64,000 nt of DNA, from positions 1 through 64,000 of the forward strand of contig CAJJBI010000002.1 in the NCBI GenBank assembly GCA_905182465.1, in the 5' to 3' direction. This document shows positions 22,582 through 31,614 of the stretch, piece after piece (the stretch's first letter is position 1; each line of letters opens with the position of its first letter). The stretch is from Opitutaceae bacterium BACL24 MAG-120322-bin51. GTDB lineage: Bacteria > Verrucomicrobiota > Verrucomicrobiia > Opitutales > Coraliomargaritaceae. The notes beneath the pieces were generated by a model. That model did no database searches. It saw only the letters and a program-made list of their open reading frames with translations, and was not told the DNA's origin. Both the position numbers and the translations under genes were made by a program.

Positions 22582-23145
22582 TACGGCCAAGGCTCGATGG
22601 CTTAATTTACTTTTGATGGATTCGCCCAGTTCTGCGAAAGACTCGCTATGGCCTTCCGGCACAAAAACAGGATCATAGCCAAAGCCTTCTGCACCCGCGG
22701 GAGCTTTGGCAATCCTACCCTCGCAGGCACCATCAAAAAATTGCTCACTACCACTGGGGTCGATTAGGCAAAGCACACATCGGAAACGCGCTGCTCGTTG
22801 AGCTGCAGGTTGCTCTTCGAGTTCAAGCAAGAGCTTATTCAAATTATGCAGGTCACTCGCTCCCTCCCCGGCATATCGCGCGGAGTAGATGCCAGGCGCG
22901 CCACCGAGTGCATCGACTTCGAGCCCTGAGTCGTCCGAGACGATCCATGCATCTTTTGGTGCAAGCGCTCGCAGGGCTAAGGCTTTAATCCGCGCGTTGG
23001 CTCCAAAAGTATCACCGTCTTCAAGCACATCGGGCATACCACCACAGACTTTTGCAGAAAGTACTTCGAAGCCGCAATCGTCGAGGAGGCTATCGAATTC
23101 TTCAACTTTGTGGGCGTTGCCGGAAGCCACGATCAGTTGCTTCAT
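22552..23145 (-). CDS. rdgB: XTP/dITP diphosphatase (Ham1/RdgB)
   Basis: A 197-residue house-cleaning nucleotide pyrophosphatase removing non-canonical purine triphosphates (dITP, XTP). The N-terminus [12 protein letters not shown] is the family signature. [29 protein letters not shown] is the metal and substrate loop, and [12 protein letters not shown] and LSHRALAV complete the fold. The start overlaps the end of ribD by four bases, so the two are translationally coupled in an operon with the metallo-hydrolase gene. Confidence 0.95.
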   Translation of the reverse strand: MKQLIVASGNAHKVEEFDSLLDDCGFEVLSAKVCGGMPDVLEDGDTFGANARIKALALRALAPKDAWIVSDDSGLEVDALGGAPGIYSARYAGEGASDLHNLNKLLLELEEQPAAQRAARFRCVLCLIDPSGSEQFFDGACEGRIAKAPAGAEGFGYDPVFVPEGHSESFAELGESIKSKLSHRALAVLAMRRCLES

Positions 23146-24263
23146 TTTGATAAAAATCCCCTAATGAGTCGGTCGCCCTCGAAGTTTGCTTGCCGTAAAT
23201 CACGAAGCGCAAAGACTTCCTCCATCGATTGTGAGTTCCTAAGCGAACCAATGCCTGGTGCCGACGCATCCGATAGAAGCTTTGGCGCTTGATAGACGAA
23301 AAGGTAATCTGCCAAGCCACCTTCGATCACCTGGGTGGCAAGCCTTGGCCCCACTTCGACATAAACACCACATATTCCAGCTTCGGCACATCGCTTACGG
23401 AAGGCTAGCCAGTCGAGATGACCCTTGGCTTCGGGTAATTGCCAGAGCCTAATATTTAAATCTTCCGCCCTAGACCTTAGGCGATCTGAAGCGGCATCTG
23501 TGCAGAGCACGGTCGTTTGCGAGGCAAAATTATCTGTATAAATCTGCGGTAGAGTCTCCGCCTCAAAGGTCTTGAGTGTGCGATCAAAGACAAAGCGCTG
23601 TGGGCACCAAATATCATCGCCGATTCGTGAACTTAGACTGGGATTATCTTTTAATACCGTATTTGCACTGACCGCGATGGCAGGAAAATATCGCCGCCAT
23701 CGCATCACGTCCGCACGCGCTGCTTCCCCAGTAACCCACTTTGAATGTCCCGAGGCCGCAGCAAATTTACCGTCTAAAGTGATCGCCATTTTCGCAGCGA
23801 TAAATGGCGATCTTTGGGTAATCCAATGATTAAAGATTAAATTCAGGTCGGCGCATTCTTCAGCAAGAACTCCTTCGACTACTTCGATGCCCGCTTCACG
23901 GAGAATCTCTAAGCCTCGCCCTGCATGTTCAGGATTAGGGTCTTTCGCACCGATCACGACACGCGCAAATCCTGCGTCGATTAGGGCATTTGTGCAAGCA
24001 CCCGTGCGCCCGCAAGTACTACAGGGCTCGAGAGTGACGTAGATGCTAGCGCCTGCCGCAGGTTTACGACCAAGCGCGTTGAGGGCGGCAACTTCAGCAT
24101 GGGCTTGCCCTGCTGCTGCGTGCCAGCCTTCGGCCACGACTGCTCCAGCCTCGACGATGACGGCGCCCACCATTGGGTTTGGGTGTGTTTGTCCCCAAGC
24201 CTGTTGCGCCAGTTCAAGGGCACGACGCATGAATCGCTCATCATTGGCCTTTAAGTTGCTCAT
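23142..24263 (-). CDS. ribD: Bifunctional riboflavin deaminase-reductase RibD
   Basis: A 373-residue enzyme performing the deamination and side-chain reduction steps of riboflavin synthesis. The N-terminal deaminase has the zinc site HAEVAAL and [11 protein letters not shown]. The C-terminal reductase begins near [21 protein letters not shown] and includes the [17 protein letters not shown] segment. The reductase end is shorter and more divergent than in E. coli but of normal length. It overlaps both the upstream metallo-hydrolase and downstream rdgB by four bases, so the three form a tight operon. No other riboflavin genes are visible here. Confidence 0.93.
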   Translation of the reverse strand: MSNLKANDERFMRRALELAQQAWGQTHPNPMVGAVIVEAGAVVAEGWHAAAGQAHAEVAALNALGRKPAAGASIYVTLEPCSTCGRTGACTNALIDAGFARVVIGAKDPNPEHAGRGLEILREAGIEVVEGVLAEECADLNLIFNHWITQRSPFIAAKMAITLDGKFAAASGHSKWVTGEAARADVMRWRRYFPAIAVSANTVLKDNPSLSSRIGDDIWCPQRFVFDRTLKTFEAETLPQIYTDNFASQTTVLCTDAASDRLRSRAEDLNIRLWQLPEAKGHLDWLAFRKRCAEAGICGVYVEVGPRLATQVIEGGLADYLFVYQAPKLLSDASAPGIGSLRNSQSMEEVFALRDLRQANFEGDRLIRGFLSK

Positions 24264-24892
24264 CCTTTGACGTAGGGATTGCCGGCTTTTTCTTGACGGA
24301 CAGAGGTCGTGGGGCCGTGCCCAGGATAAATCGTCGTTTCGTCGGGTAGCGAATAAACCTGAGTTTTAATCGACTTCTCCAAAACCGAAAAATCACCACC
24401 TGGTAGATCGTATCGACCCACGCTTCCTGCAAAAATTACATCGCCAACAATGGCAGCCTTTTCGCAAGCCACATAGACGAGCACATTACCCGGGCAATGC
24501 CCTGGAACATGGCGGATTTCCATTTTTGTGCCGAGAAGTTCAAGTTGATCGCCGCCTTTGACCCAGTGATTGATGGGCAGCTTCTTCAGTTCCAAGCCTG
24601 GAATCGCGTAGCTAGCCATTTTCGAGGGTGAAGCAAACATCTCTGTATCATCCGCATGGCCGTAGGTCGGAATGCCCGCTTTCGCGAATTTATGACCGTC
24701 CAAGATATGATCCCAATGCCCGTGCGTGAGGATGAGCGCGACGATCTCGCAACTGTGCTTCTCGGCGACCTGCACCGCCCACTCGTAAGCTTCGGCAGGC
24801 GCGTCGATGATCACGCATTGCTTGAGCCTAGGCTCTAGCAGGGCATAAGCATTGGTGCCAATCGGTGGAAGTTCTTGAGATTCGATAATCAT
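24260..24892 (-). CDS. MBL-fold metallo-hydrolase (glyoxalase II-like)
   Basis: A 210-residue metallo-beta-lactamase-fold protein with the dinuclear metal motif LTHGHWDHILD at about residue 55, the downstream metal His in HVPGHCPGNVLVY, Asp in AIVGDVIFAGSVGRYDLPGG and the final His in TIYPGHGPTTSV. The pattern matches the YcbL/glyoxalase-II-like group that hydrolyses thioesters such as S-lactoylglutathione, though no substrate-binding C-terminal domain is present. It is the first gene of the operon with ribD and rdgB. Confidence 0.85.
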   Translation of the reverse strand: MIIESQELPPIGTNAYALLEPRLKQCVIIDAPAEAYEWAVQVAEKHSCEIVALILTHGHWDHILDGHKFAKAGIPTYGHADDTEMFASPSKMASYAIPGLELKKLPINHWVKGGDQLELLGTKMEIRHVPGHCPGNVLVYVACEKAAIVGDVIFAGSVGRYDLPGGDFSVLEKSIKTQVYSLPDETTIYPGHGPTTSVRQEKAGNPYVKG

Positions 24893-25062
24893 ATGTGCGT
24901 GTACGATGCAGGCGCAGGCGTCGGTTTCAATGCGGAATTAATTAGTTAAAAATTAAAGAGGGCTGCTCCGCGTGACTACTGGGGTGTCTCATGAGAAATA
25001 AGAACAAAAGTTGCAACTAATTGACATTGTGCCCGACCCGCATGAGCCTATTTTGTAAGACG

Positions 25063-25959
25063 ATGGTATTTGCTAGAATAAAGAGTTTTTCCCGCTTCGC
25101 ACTGATCATATCGAGCATGAGCATGCTAGGGCTTTCGGCGCAAGAGGCTAACATTAGTAATGTCAGCGATCCAATTCTTCTGCAAAGTCCACTCGTATCC
25201 CAGGCCTATGAGCTTCTTGAATTGGGCGACTCGGCGGGAGCACTGGATCATTTTCAGCAAGCACTCACTGTCAACGCAGAGAACCTCTCCGCCTTACTTG
25301 GCCAAGCTATGATCCTTGCCGACCTCGGGCGTCATGCCGAGGCCTACGCGACTTACGATAACATTGTGGCGAACTATCCAAGTCACGCCTTTGCATGGAA
25401 TGGACGCGGTCTGGCCGCTTTCAATATGGAGGACTTCGATACTGCTATAAGTTCGTTCAAGCAGGCCACGACCGAACAACCCATCAACGGCTTTTTCTAC
25501 GAGTCACTCGCATGGGCGCAAATGTGCCGTGGCGAATTTCTCGGAGCAGCCACAGCTGCTAAAATAGCGACTTTAATGTATAACAAGAAAGGCGAAAGCT
25601 CTGCATATCCATTGTTGATCGCTTATTTCGCCTATCTTGAAGCGGACGATCAAAGAAACGCACAAGCCTCTCTCGATTATGCCCTTCGTAATAAGCCACT
25701 CAATGTCTGGCCATCGCCAGTCATCGATTACCTCGCTGGAAGTAGCACCGCGTCCGAGTTGATCGGATATGTCCAAAATAGCACGCAAGAGACCGAAGCA
25801 CATACTTACATCGGGCTCAAGCTCCGCACTGAAGGCGATGAGGATGCGGCCAAAAAACATCTCGAATGGGTCGCACGAAATGGAGACAAACGTGTTTTTG
25901 AATACACCTTAGCACGCGCGCTCAAATTTCAAGACAGCGTTGTCCTGCTGGTCCCCTAG
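25063..25959 (+). CDS. Secreted tetratricopeptide-repeat protein
   Basis: The frame opens at 25021, but the Met at 25063 precedes a standard signal peptide (MVFARIKSF, then a hydrophobic core ending in LSAQEA). The mature protein contains TPR helices: repeated patterns such as LLELGDSAGALDHFQQALTV, ILADLGRHAEAYATYDNIV and AAFNMEDFDTAISSFKQAT. Roughly four or five repeats fill residues about 40-200. TPR scaffolds mediate protein-protein contacts, probably in the periplasm. It is followed closely by the C39-like peptidase and the rhomboid-like gene on the same strand. No specific pathway can be named. Confidence 0.8.
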   Translation: MVFARIKSFSRFALIISSMSMLGLSAQEANISNVSDPILLQSPLVSQAYELLELGDSAGALDHFQQALTVNAENLSALLGQAMILADLGRHAEAYATYDNIVANYPSHAFAWNGRGLAAFNMEDFDTAISSFKQATTEQPINGFFYESLAWAQMCRGEFLGAATAAKIATLMYNKKGESSAYPLLIAYFAYLEADDQRNAQASLDYALRNKPLNVWPSPVIDYLAGSSTASELIGYVQNSTQETEAHTYIGLKLRTEGDEDAAKKHLEWVARNGDKRVFEYTLARALKFQDSVVLLVP

Positions 25960-25972
25960 TAGCGTGAAAATT

Positions 25973-27202
25973 ATGCACAAGTTTCAGCTGCTTACCCTCG
26001 GCTGCTTACTCTCAGTGTCGCAAGCAATCGATCTCGGTAAAAGCCGCACTTGGCATAGCGAAAATGGGCGTGCGATCGAAGCCCGTGTAATCAATATCTC
26101 TGAAGAACAACAAACAGTAGAGATGCAACGAGTGGACGGATTGAAATTCGAACTTTCGTGGAATCAATTATCTAAGGCGGATCAGACTCTCCTAGCGGAG
26201 GCGACTCAAAAGACAGCTCTAGTCGCGTCGAAACCATTACTAAGAATTTCGACCGAACTCCCCGCGAAGCACATTCTTAAAGACGTGCCCATGGTCACAC
26301 AAAAGGGCAATTATTGCGTGCCCGCTTCAGCGACCATGATCGCAATCTTCCACGGCATAGAGACGGATCAAGATCAAGTCGCCGAGCTCTCTTCCGGAAT
26401 GTCTGCTAATAATCAAGGCACTTACCCTAGCGACATGCTACTCGCCATGGAAAAGCTAGGCTTTGATGGCCGCGTGTTCAATTGGAAAGACGTGGACGAC
26501 TTTACAAGCAAAGCCCTACCCCAGATTCGCCGCGCACTTTACGAGACAGGACCTATCTATATTTCGTTTCGGGCAAATGTCTTCGGAAGTATGGGACATG
26601 GCTGTGTGATTATTGGCTACGACGATCGTAAAGCTGAGCTACTTTTCCACAACCCCTGGGGTAACGAATTCGAGAGCAGCTATGAACGCGTCGGAATTGA
26701 TGGCTACGGGGTCGTCTTCATTGAAGCGCCGAAGCCTACACCGATCGCGACGGAGGCATTTGTGCGAAAGATCAGGGGTGTCGTGCCTATCTTCGACGGG
26801 AACTTCCTAGCCTTAAGCTATCGGCTCAAAAGCGCAGCCCAAGCGCACGAACTCGTCTGGTGCAGCCGCCGTGATGCGCGCCACAACAAGCGATTCGCTT
26901 ATGACACCGCACGCGACGATGGCCGCATGATCCTCGAGCTAGCCTTTGAGCGAAACCCCGCCGTGTTCATCCCCTACAGTAAAAACGGCGACACGGAGAA
27001 ATACCTCTTCGTGTCACGCCCGCCCGAAGGTGGCGCACGCTTCTTAGTTCACAGTGTCGACGACCGTGGATGGGGCGAGCCCGAGTTGATGACGCTAGGC
27101 AGTCTAGCTCGTAATTGGGCGACTGCTTTCGACCCAGAAGGTGACGGGGAGAAAATTTGGGAATTACCCATGATCGAGTTGCAACCCGACTCCAGCTTGT
27201 AA
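25973..27202 (+). CDS. Secreted C39-like peptidase with N-terminal SHD1 domain
   Basis: The ATG at 25973 gives a signal peptide (MHKFQLLTLGCLLSVSQA). It is followed by a short SHD1-like beta domain (SRTWHSENGRAIEARV ... VDGLKFELSW) of the type found on secreted Planctomycetes-Verrucomicrobia proteins. Next comes a papain-like C39-type domain with Cys in KGNYCVPASATM, His in MGHGCVIIGYDD and the following Asn-containing FHNPWGN. These form a plausible Cys-His-Asn/Asp triad. The last 150 residues are an extra domain I do not recognise. C39 domains usually cut leader peptides, but this one lacks an ABC transporter and is exported, so a general peptidase role is more likely. Confidence 0.75.
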   Translation: MHKFQLLTLGCLLSVSQAIDLGKSRTWHSENGRAIEARVINISEEQQTVEMQRVDGLKFELSWNQLSKADQTLLAEATQKTALVASKPLLRISTELPAKHILKDVPMVTQKGNYCVPASATMIAIFHGIETDQDQVAELSSGMSANNQGTYPSDMLLAMEKLGFDGRVFNWKDVDDFTSKALPQIRRALYETGPIYISFRANVFGSMGHGCVIIGYDDRKAELLFHNPWGNEFESSYERVGIDGYGVVFIEAPKPTPIATEAFVRKIRGVVPIFDGNFLALSYRLKSAAQAHELVWCSRRDARHNKRFAYDTARDDGRMILELAFERNPAVFIPYSKNGDTEKYLFVSRPPEGGARFLVHSVDDRGWGEPELMTLGSLARNWATAFDPEGDGEKIWELPMIELQPDSSL

Positions 27203-27213
27203 GACTAACTACT

Positions 27214-28023
27214 ATGAAGTTTTTGGATAAGCTAGAAAAGCGCCTGGGGTTCCTTGCAGTGCCGAACGTCGTAGCGACGCTTATTGTGGCGCAGCTTTTC
27301 ATCTACGGAGCCATGCTCACAGGTCACGTCGAATTAGAGGGTCTGCTTCTTGTACCAAAGGCCGTTTTTGGTGGCGAGTGGTGGCGACTGGCCTCATTTA
27401 TGATTGCTCCGCCCTACGTGCCGGTGAGCCTATTCCAAGGGCTCTTTCTCGCGTTTTTCTGGTATGTCCTTTGGATGATGAGTAATACACTGGAAGAGGA
27501 ATGGGGTACCTTTCGACTCAATGTTTATTTACTCACTTGCGTTATACTCGCTGTCGTCGGTGCCTTTGTAGGACAAATCATTTCACCAGCAGGAACCATC
27601 TTCGTGGCACCAAGATTCCTCTATTTCTGCGTCTTTTTTGCCTTCGCTACCCTCAATCCAAATATTCAATTTCTAGTTATGTTCATCATTCCGATGAAGG
27701 TAAAGTGGATGGCCTGGATTATACTAGCATTCGGTGTCATCGCGTTTTTAGCGATGCCGAGCATCGGCCATCGCCTAGCTTTTGCTGCGCCCTTTCTTGG
27801 GTATCTGCTCTTTTTTAGAGGTAGTTTCAAACAGACAATGGAGAGCCGCCAGCGCCGAGCCCAGTTCGAATCTGACCGCCGCCAAGCAGCCGACGGAGCA
27901 CTCCACACTTGCGAGCAATGTGGTGCGAGTGATCAGAGTGACCCAGAGCGCGACTTTCGCTACAAGTCAGTCGAAAATGATATGATTTGCATATGCAATG
28001 TCTGCCGAGAGAGCGCTACTTAA
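27214..28023 (+). CDS. Rhomboid-like integral membrane protein with C-terminal Cys4 motif
   Basis: Starting at the ATG at 27214 the protein has a short amphipathic N-terminus, five or six membrane segments (about residues 17-210) in the arrangement of small rhomboid-fold proteins, and a soluble C-terminus. The catalytic GxSG serine block and matching His are not visible, so it is probably an inactive rhomboid relative. The C-terminal tail carries CEQCGA and CICNVC, a likely zinc ribbon. It begins 11 bases after the C39-like gene and is probably cotranscribed. Function unknown. Confidence 0.65.
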   Translation: MKFLDKLEKRLGFLAVPNVVATLIVAQLFIYGAMLTGHVELEGLLLVPKAVFGGEWWRLASFMIAPPYVPVSLFQGLFLAFFWYVLWMMSNTLEEEWGTFRLNVYLLTCVILAVVGAFVGQIISPAGTIFVAPRFLYFCVFFAFATLNPNIQFLVMFIIPMKVKWMAWIILAFGVIAFLAMPSIGHRLAFAAPFLGYLLFFRGSFKQTMESRQRRAQFESDRRQAADGALHTCEQCGASDQSDPERDFRYKSVENDMICICNVCRESAT

Positions 28024-28087
28024 TCGAAATACCAAACACTGGCTATCGCCAGCACTCTACATTTTCGACAGATATCAAAGCGGTATT

Positions 28088-29041
28088 TTAACCCAACACG
28101 CCTATTATATAATCGCGTGAGGCGATTACTTCTTCGGTAGTTAATCTGGGGCTGAGCTCGAGAACCAAAGTATGTTCGGGGCGGACGAACTCAGCAATCA
28201 TATTGAAATCGATGGTGCCGGTTCCCGGCACTTGATGGTCGCGTCCAGCTTCCGAGACATCGTGTAAATGGAAACCACCCAGTCGCGGCGACATCTTTTC
28301 CAAATGCTCTCGGTGATCGATCAAACCGAGCTGATGCTTGATTTGAGCATGTCCAGTATCGTGCCAATAGAGCGCGTGTTCAGGTTCACCCAGACTTTCT
28401 AGGAAATTATCGTATTCAGTGTCGATCGGCATCTCTTCCATACCTTCGCGGTTTTCGAGGCATAGTTTCAGGCCGCGCTCCTTTACTTCGGGCAAAAGTT
28501 TTTCGTAATTTTCTTTGATCCTTGGAATGGTATTTACCGCCACTTTACGGATGGCCTTCATGGCCTTATCACGGCGCTTCAAGAAGGCCTGACTATCAGA
28601 TAATTCATGCGCGGAAATCTCGGACTCGTCGATCCACTTTTCTAGTCGCACTTCAGGCGAGGAAAAGAAGAAAGATACACTCCCCGAATGCATGACGATG
28701 CGATCGGCACCGACTTTAACTGCAAAGTCGAGCGTCTGCTTGGAATGGCTATGCCAAAGGTTCAACTCCCGGGAATCCTTGGATGAAGGTTGAAACAGAT
28801 TCGGCGCTGCATGTTGCACAATGTTTGGCAAGGGGCAGAAATTATGAACCGAAGAAATTTGCACAATGCCCTCCTCGACCGCTTGAAGTATACCAGGCAC
28901 AAGCGAGAGGCGTATTCCGTGACTCAATTCGATGCGCTTAAATCCAAGACTGAGCATCTCTTCTACCATTTCGTAACCATCCGAATGTCGTGAAGAACAC
29001 CAGCAAGTAGAAAGCGAGAGACGATCAAGAATGTCTGACAT
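28088..29041 (-). CDS. Sugar phosphate isomerase/epimerase-like TIM-barrel protein
   Basis: A 317-residue AP-endonuclease-2-like TIM barrel. Metal-binding residues lie in strands such as RIVMHSG (His), LCLENREGMEE (Glu), WHDTGHAQ (Asp, His) and GFHLHDVSEAGRDHQVPGTG (His), the pattern of the xylose-isomerase-like barrel family. Members epimerise or isomerise sugars, or act as DNA lyases; the substrate here is not known. It converges with the rhomboid-like gene and lies upstream of nothing obvious on its own strand. Cytoplasmic. Confidence 0.75.
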   Translation of the reverse strand: MSDILDRLSLSTCWCSSRHSDGYEMVEEMLSLGFKRIELSHGIRLSLVPGILQAVEEGIVQISSVHNFCPLPNIVQHAAPNLFQPSSKDSRELNLWHSHSKQTLDFAVKVGADRIVMHSGSVSFFFSSPEVRLEKWIDESEISAHELSDSQAFLKRRDKAMKAIRKVAVNTIPRIKENYEKLLPEVKERGLKLCLENREGMEEMPIDTEYDNFLESLGEPEHALYWHDTGHAQIKHQLGLIDHREHLEKMSPRLGGFHLHDVSEAGRDHQVPGTGTIDFNMIAEFVRPEHTLVLELSPRLTTEEVIASRDYIIGVLG

Positions 29042-29055
29042 AACAATTAATATAC

Positions 29056-29092
29056 AAAAAATCCTGACGCGTGCAAGACGGGCCAGGATTTA
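29056..29092 (-). terminator. Rho-independent terminator after rpsU
   Basis: Read on the minus strand, AAATCCTG pairs with CAGGATTT around a 17-base loop, and a run of six T residues follows. It sits between the end of rpsU (29133) and the isomerase-like gene (starting at 29041 on the same strand), so it would end the rpsU transcript. Confidence 0.7.
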
Positions 29093-29132
29093 TTAGTAAC
29101 CAGCGCGCAGCGCCCGTAACTTAGAAAATAAA

Positions 29133-29333
29133 CTACATGTTCGAGTAACGAACGCGGAGCATGTTGTTGAAGTCCAATTCCTTCTTCTTGCGACGCTTAG
29201 CTTGTGCAGGCTTTACGAAGTAGCGCTTTGCGCGCACATCGCGAATGATACCCTCGCGGTCGAGGCGCTTCTTAAGGCGGCGGAGCGCACGTTCCATGGG
29301 CTCACCTTTGCGGACTTTTACTTCAAGTGACAT
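29133..29333 (-). CDS. rpsU: 30S ribosomal protein S21
   Basis: A 66-residue basic protein with the S21 signature: MSLEVKVRKGEPMERALRRLKKRLDREG, followed by the KRYFVKPAQAKRRKKKE tail. The open frame extends upstream to 29414, but the ATG at 29333 gives the canonical N-terminus. S21 contacts the 3' end of 16S rRNA near the anti-Shine-Dalgarno, notable in a genome whose genes rarely show Shine-Dalgarno sequences. No Shine-Dalgarno is seen before rpsU itself. A terminator follows it. Confidence 0.95.
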   Translation of the reverse strand: MSLEVKVRKGEPMERALRRLKKRLDREGIIRDVRAKRYFVKPAQAKRRKKKELDFNNMLRVRYSNM

Positions 29334-29473
29334 ATAATACAGTAGTTGGTAATTAAAAAAGAAGCGTGAAGATGGCTTTAGAAGTGATGCCGTCAACCCT
29401 TTTTTGGGACTCATTCACCTATGCTTCGAGCTTCGCAGAGCACGGTAGGGACGGGCGGAGGTGCTAGCTTAAA

Positions 29474-30703
29474 TTACTCTGCCAAACTCAGGGAAACAAC
29501 GTTCTCGATGTGCCTGGTATGCGGGAATAGGTCAAAGGGCTGCATTTTAGTGATTTTGTAGCCACCCTCGATGAATTCTTTGAGATCGCGCGCTTGAGTG
29601 GCAGGATCGCAGGAAACATAGACTAGGCGTTGCGGACGATATTGGAGCAACTGCTGGCGGAAGCTCTCGTCGCAACCTTTCCTTGGCGGATCGATGACCA
29701 TAGCGGTGTGCTCAGGCGGAAATTTGAGGCCGTTGAAGATGGCCTCAGCCTTCCCTATGACGAAGCGTGCGTTCTGGATGCCGCTAATTTTACAATTAGC
29801 CTGCGCCCAACGAACAGCGGGTTCGCTAATCTCAACCCCGGCCACTTGCTCGAAAGATTTTGCCGTGGAGAGCGCGAAGAGCCCCACACCACAGTAAGCA
29901 TCCACAAGGTAACGAGCACCTTCGGCGGAAGCTTCCGTCGCGACGTGCTCGACGAGGTCAGGCAGAATGTAGGGGTTATTCTGGAAAAACTCGCCCGCTT
30001 TAAACTGAAAGGTGACCTCTCCTACTCGCTCCGAAACAATGTCTTGTGGGTTTTTGACCACGCCTTCAAGCACGTGCCGCATGAGCAATGTGCCGCCCCG
30101 TTGCCGGCGCTTTTTGCCACCAGAACGGCGGGCTTCTTCGCGGGCTTCAGGCAAAGCTGCATTGATCGCATCCGTCGCGATGGGACATTGCTCGACGTCG
30201 ATGATTTGATTGCGGCGACCGTATTGCAAAAACCCGATGGGCTGCGAACCATCACGGTCTGGGCGATTGTAATGCGGCGTGATCTTTGAGCGGTAATTGT
30301 AAACCTGCGCTGACCCGTGTGAGAGTGCCACGGGGAATTCGATATCACCGAGCTTTTGCATGAGCTCTTTGACATGCTGCGTCTTCTCTTTGAGCTGACG
30401 CTCATAACTAATATGCTGATACTGGCAGCCACCGCAGCGCGAATAAAGTGGGCATTTTGGCTCAATCCGATCAGGCGAAGCTTCGAGGACTTCGACTAAG
30501 TCGGCATCTGAGTAATTTTGAAAGTTACGGAAAATGCGGGCTTTGACGCGCTCACCAGGGATAACGAAGGGCACCATGACGACCCAGCCGTCCACGCGAC
30601 CGACTCCCATCCCTAGATTAGTCAGACTCTCGACGGTGAAATCAAGCTCACGATGATATTCAAAAGGCTCCGCTACGAAATTTTTTGGCACTTGCATCCC
30701 CAT
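29474..30703 (-). CDS. RumA/RlmD-type 23S rRNA (uracil-5)-methyltransferase
   Basis: A 409-residue SAM-dependent RNA methyltransferase. An N-terminal TRAM domain (about residues 18-80) precedes an iron-sulfur Cys cluster, CPLYSRCGGCQYQ, typical of RumA/RlmD. The methyltransferase core has LVDAYCGVGLFAL (SAM motif), AMVIDPPRKGCDE and the catalytic-Cys motif YVSCDPATQARDL. Its target is a uridine in 23S rRNA, at a position not decidable from sequence. It faces trmH-like 30760-31578 head to head across a ~57-base gap. Confidence 0.9.
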   Translation of the reverse strand: MGMQVPKNFVAEPFEYHRELDFTVESLTNLGMGVGRVDGWVVMVPFVIPGERVKARIFRNFQNYSDADLVEVLEASPDRIEPKCPLYSRCGGCQYQHISYERQLKEKTQHVKELMQKLGDIEFPVALSHGSAQVYNYRSKITPHYNRPDRDGSQPIGFLQYGRRNQIIDVEQCPIATDAINAALPEAREEARRSGGKKRRQRGGTLLMRHVLEGVVKNPQDIVSERVGEVTFQFKAGEFFQNNPYILPDLVEHVATEASAEGARYLVDAYCGVGLFALSTAKSFEQVAGVEISEPAVRWAQANCKISGIQNARFVIGKAEAIFNGLKFPPEHTAMVIDPPRKGCDESFRQQLLQYRPQRLVYVSCDPATQARDLKEFIEGGYKITKMQPFDLFPHTRHIENVVSLSLAE

Positions 30704-30759
30704 GCCCTCCCGTATGCTTAGATCTTCTGCAATCCTAAAAATCGCGAAGCCCCCACCCC

Positions 30760-31578
30760 ATGGAAGAACTTTATATCCAAAGTCGACAAAACGATCAGGT
30801 TAAAAACCTAGTCAAGCTCCGCGAACGCAAACACCGCGAGCGTCAATCACGCTGCCTCATAGAGGGGCTACGTGAAATTACTCATGCCCTAAGGGCGGGC
30901 TTCGAGATCACGCATCTTTACTATTGTACAGATTTTTTTTCAAGCGACTTGCACGCCACATTTATTGCTGAACATAAAGATGTCGGCAACTTCCCAGTGA
31001 TCGGAATGAGCCCAGACGTATTTACAAAAGCTTCCCATAGAGAAGGACCGGATGGATTGATCGCAATTGCGGCGCAACAAGGTAACGTGCTCGCCGATTT
31101 ACCACTGAAGCAAACACCACTCTTACTCGTGCTCGAAGGCATCGAAAAGCCGGGCAATTTAGGTGCGATTCTACGTAGCGCGGATGGCGCAGGCGTGGAT
31201 GCCGTCATACTGGTCGATTGTGTGCTCGATTTGTATAACCCAAATGCAATCCGTTCTTCGCAGGGTTTAATCTTTTCTCTACCCATTGTTTCGACTGACC
31301 GCGACACGCTGGCCGATTGGTTAGGCGCAAAAAATATCGTCTGCTGCGCCACGACTCCAGACACCGAAAAACTACACTGGGAGGTGAACTATCAAGAAGG
31401 TCTTGCCCTCTTTATGGGCAGCGAAAGCGATGGTCTCAGTACTTACTGGCTAGAAAAAGCGACTCAGCAAATCCGCATCCCGATGGCCGGACAAGCGGAC
31501 TCGCTCAACGTAGCCGCCGCCGCAGCGGTTTGTTTGTATGAAGCAAATAGGCAACGAGCTCAAACAAGCGGTGCCTAA
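30760..31578 (+). CDS. TrmH/SpoU-family RNA 2'-O-methyltransferase
   Basis: A 272-residue SPOUT-class methyltransferase. The N-terminal SpoU substrate-binding region (KLRERKHRERQSRCLIEGLRE) precedes the knot domain with motif 1 (EGIEKPGNLGAILRSADGAG), motif 2 (LFMGSESDGLS) and motif 3 (IRIPMAGQADSLNVAAAAAV). The knot binds SAM and methylates a ribose 2'-OH in tRNA or rRNA. The RlmB-like layout suggests 23S rRNA but the site cannot be fixed. No Shine-Dalgarno sequence precedes the ATG. Confidence 0.9.
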   Translation: MEELYIQSRQNDQVKNLVKLRERKHRERQSRCLIEGLREITHALRAGFEITHLYYCTDFFSSDLHATFIAEHKDVGNFPVIGMSPDVFTKASHREGPDGLIAIAAQQGNVLADLPLKQTPLLLVLEGIEKPGNLGAILRSADGAGVDAVILVDCVLDLYNPNAIRSSQGLIFSLPIVSTDRDTLADWLGAKNIVCCATTPDTEKLHWEVNYQEGLALFMGSESDGLSTYWLEKATQQIRIPMAGQADSLNVAAAAAVCLYEANRQRAQTSGA

Positions 31579-31614
31579 TGCAGTGGTTGGGCAATTACCC
31601 ACCTGCATAATGTT

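Noticed and set aside
31579-31614. Possible bidirectional terminator between the TrmH-like gene and the EEP gene
   Set aside because: GCAGTGG..CCACCTGC-type pairing is present but the stem has mismatches and no clear T-run, so it is too weak to list.
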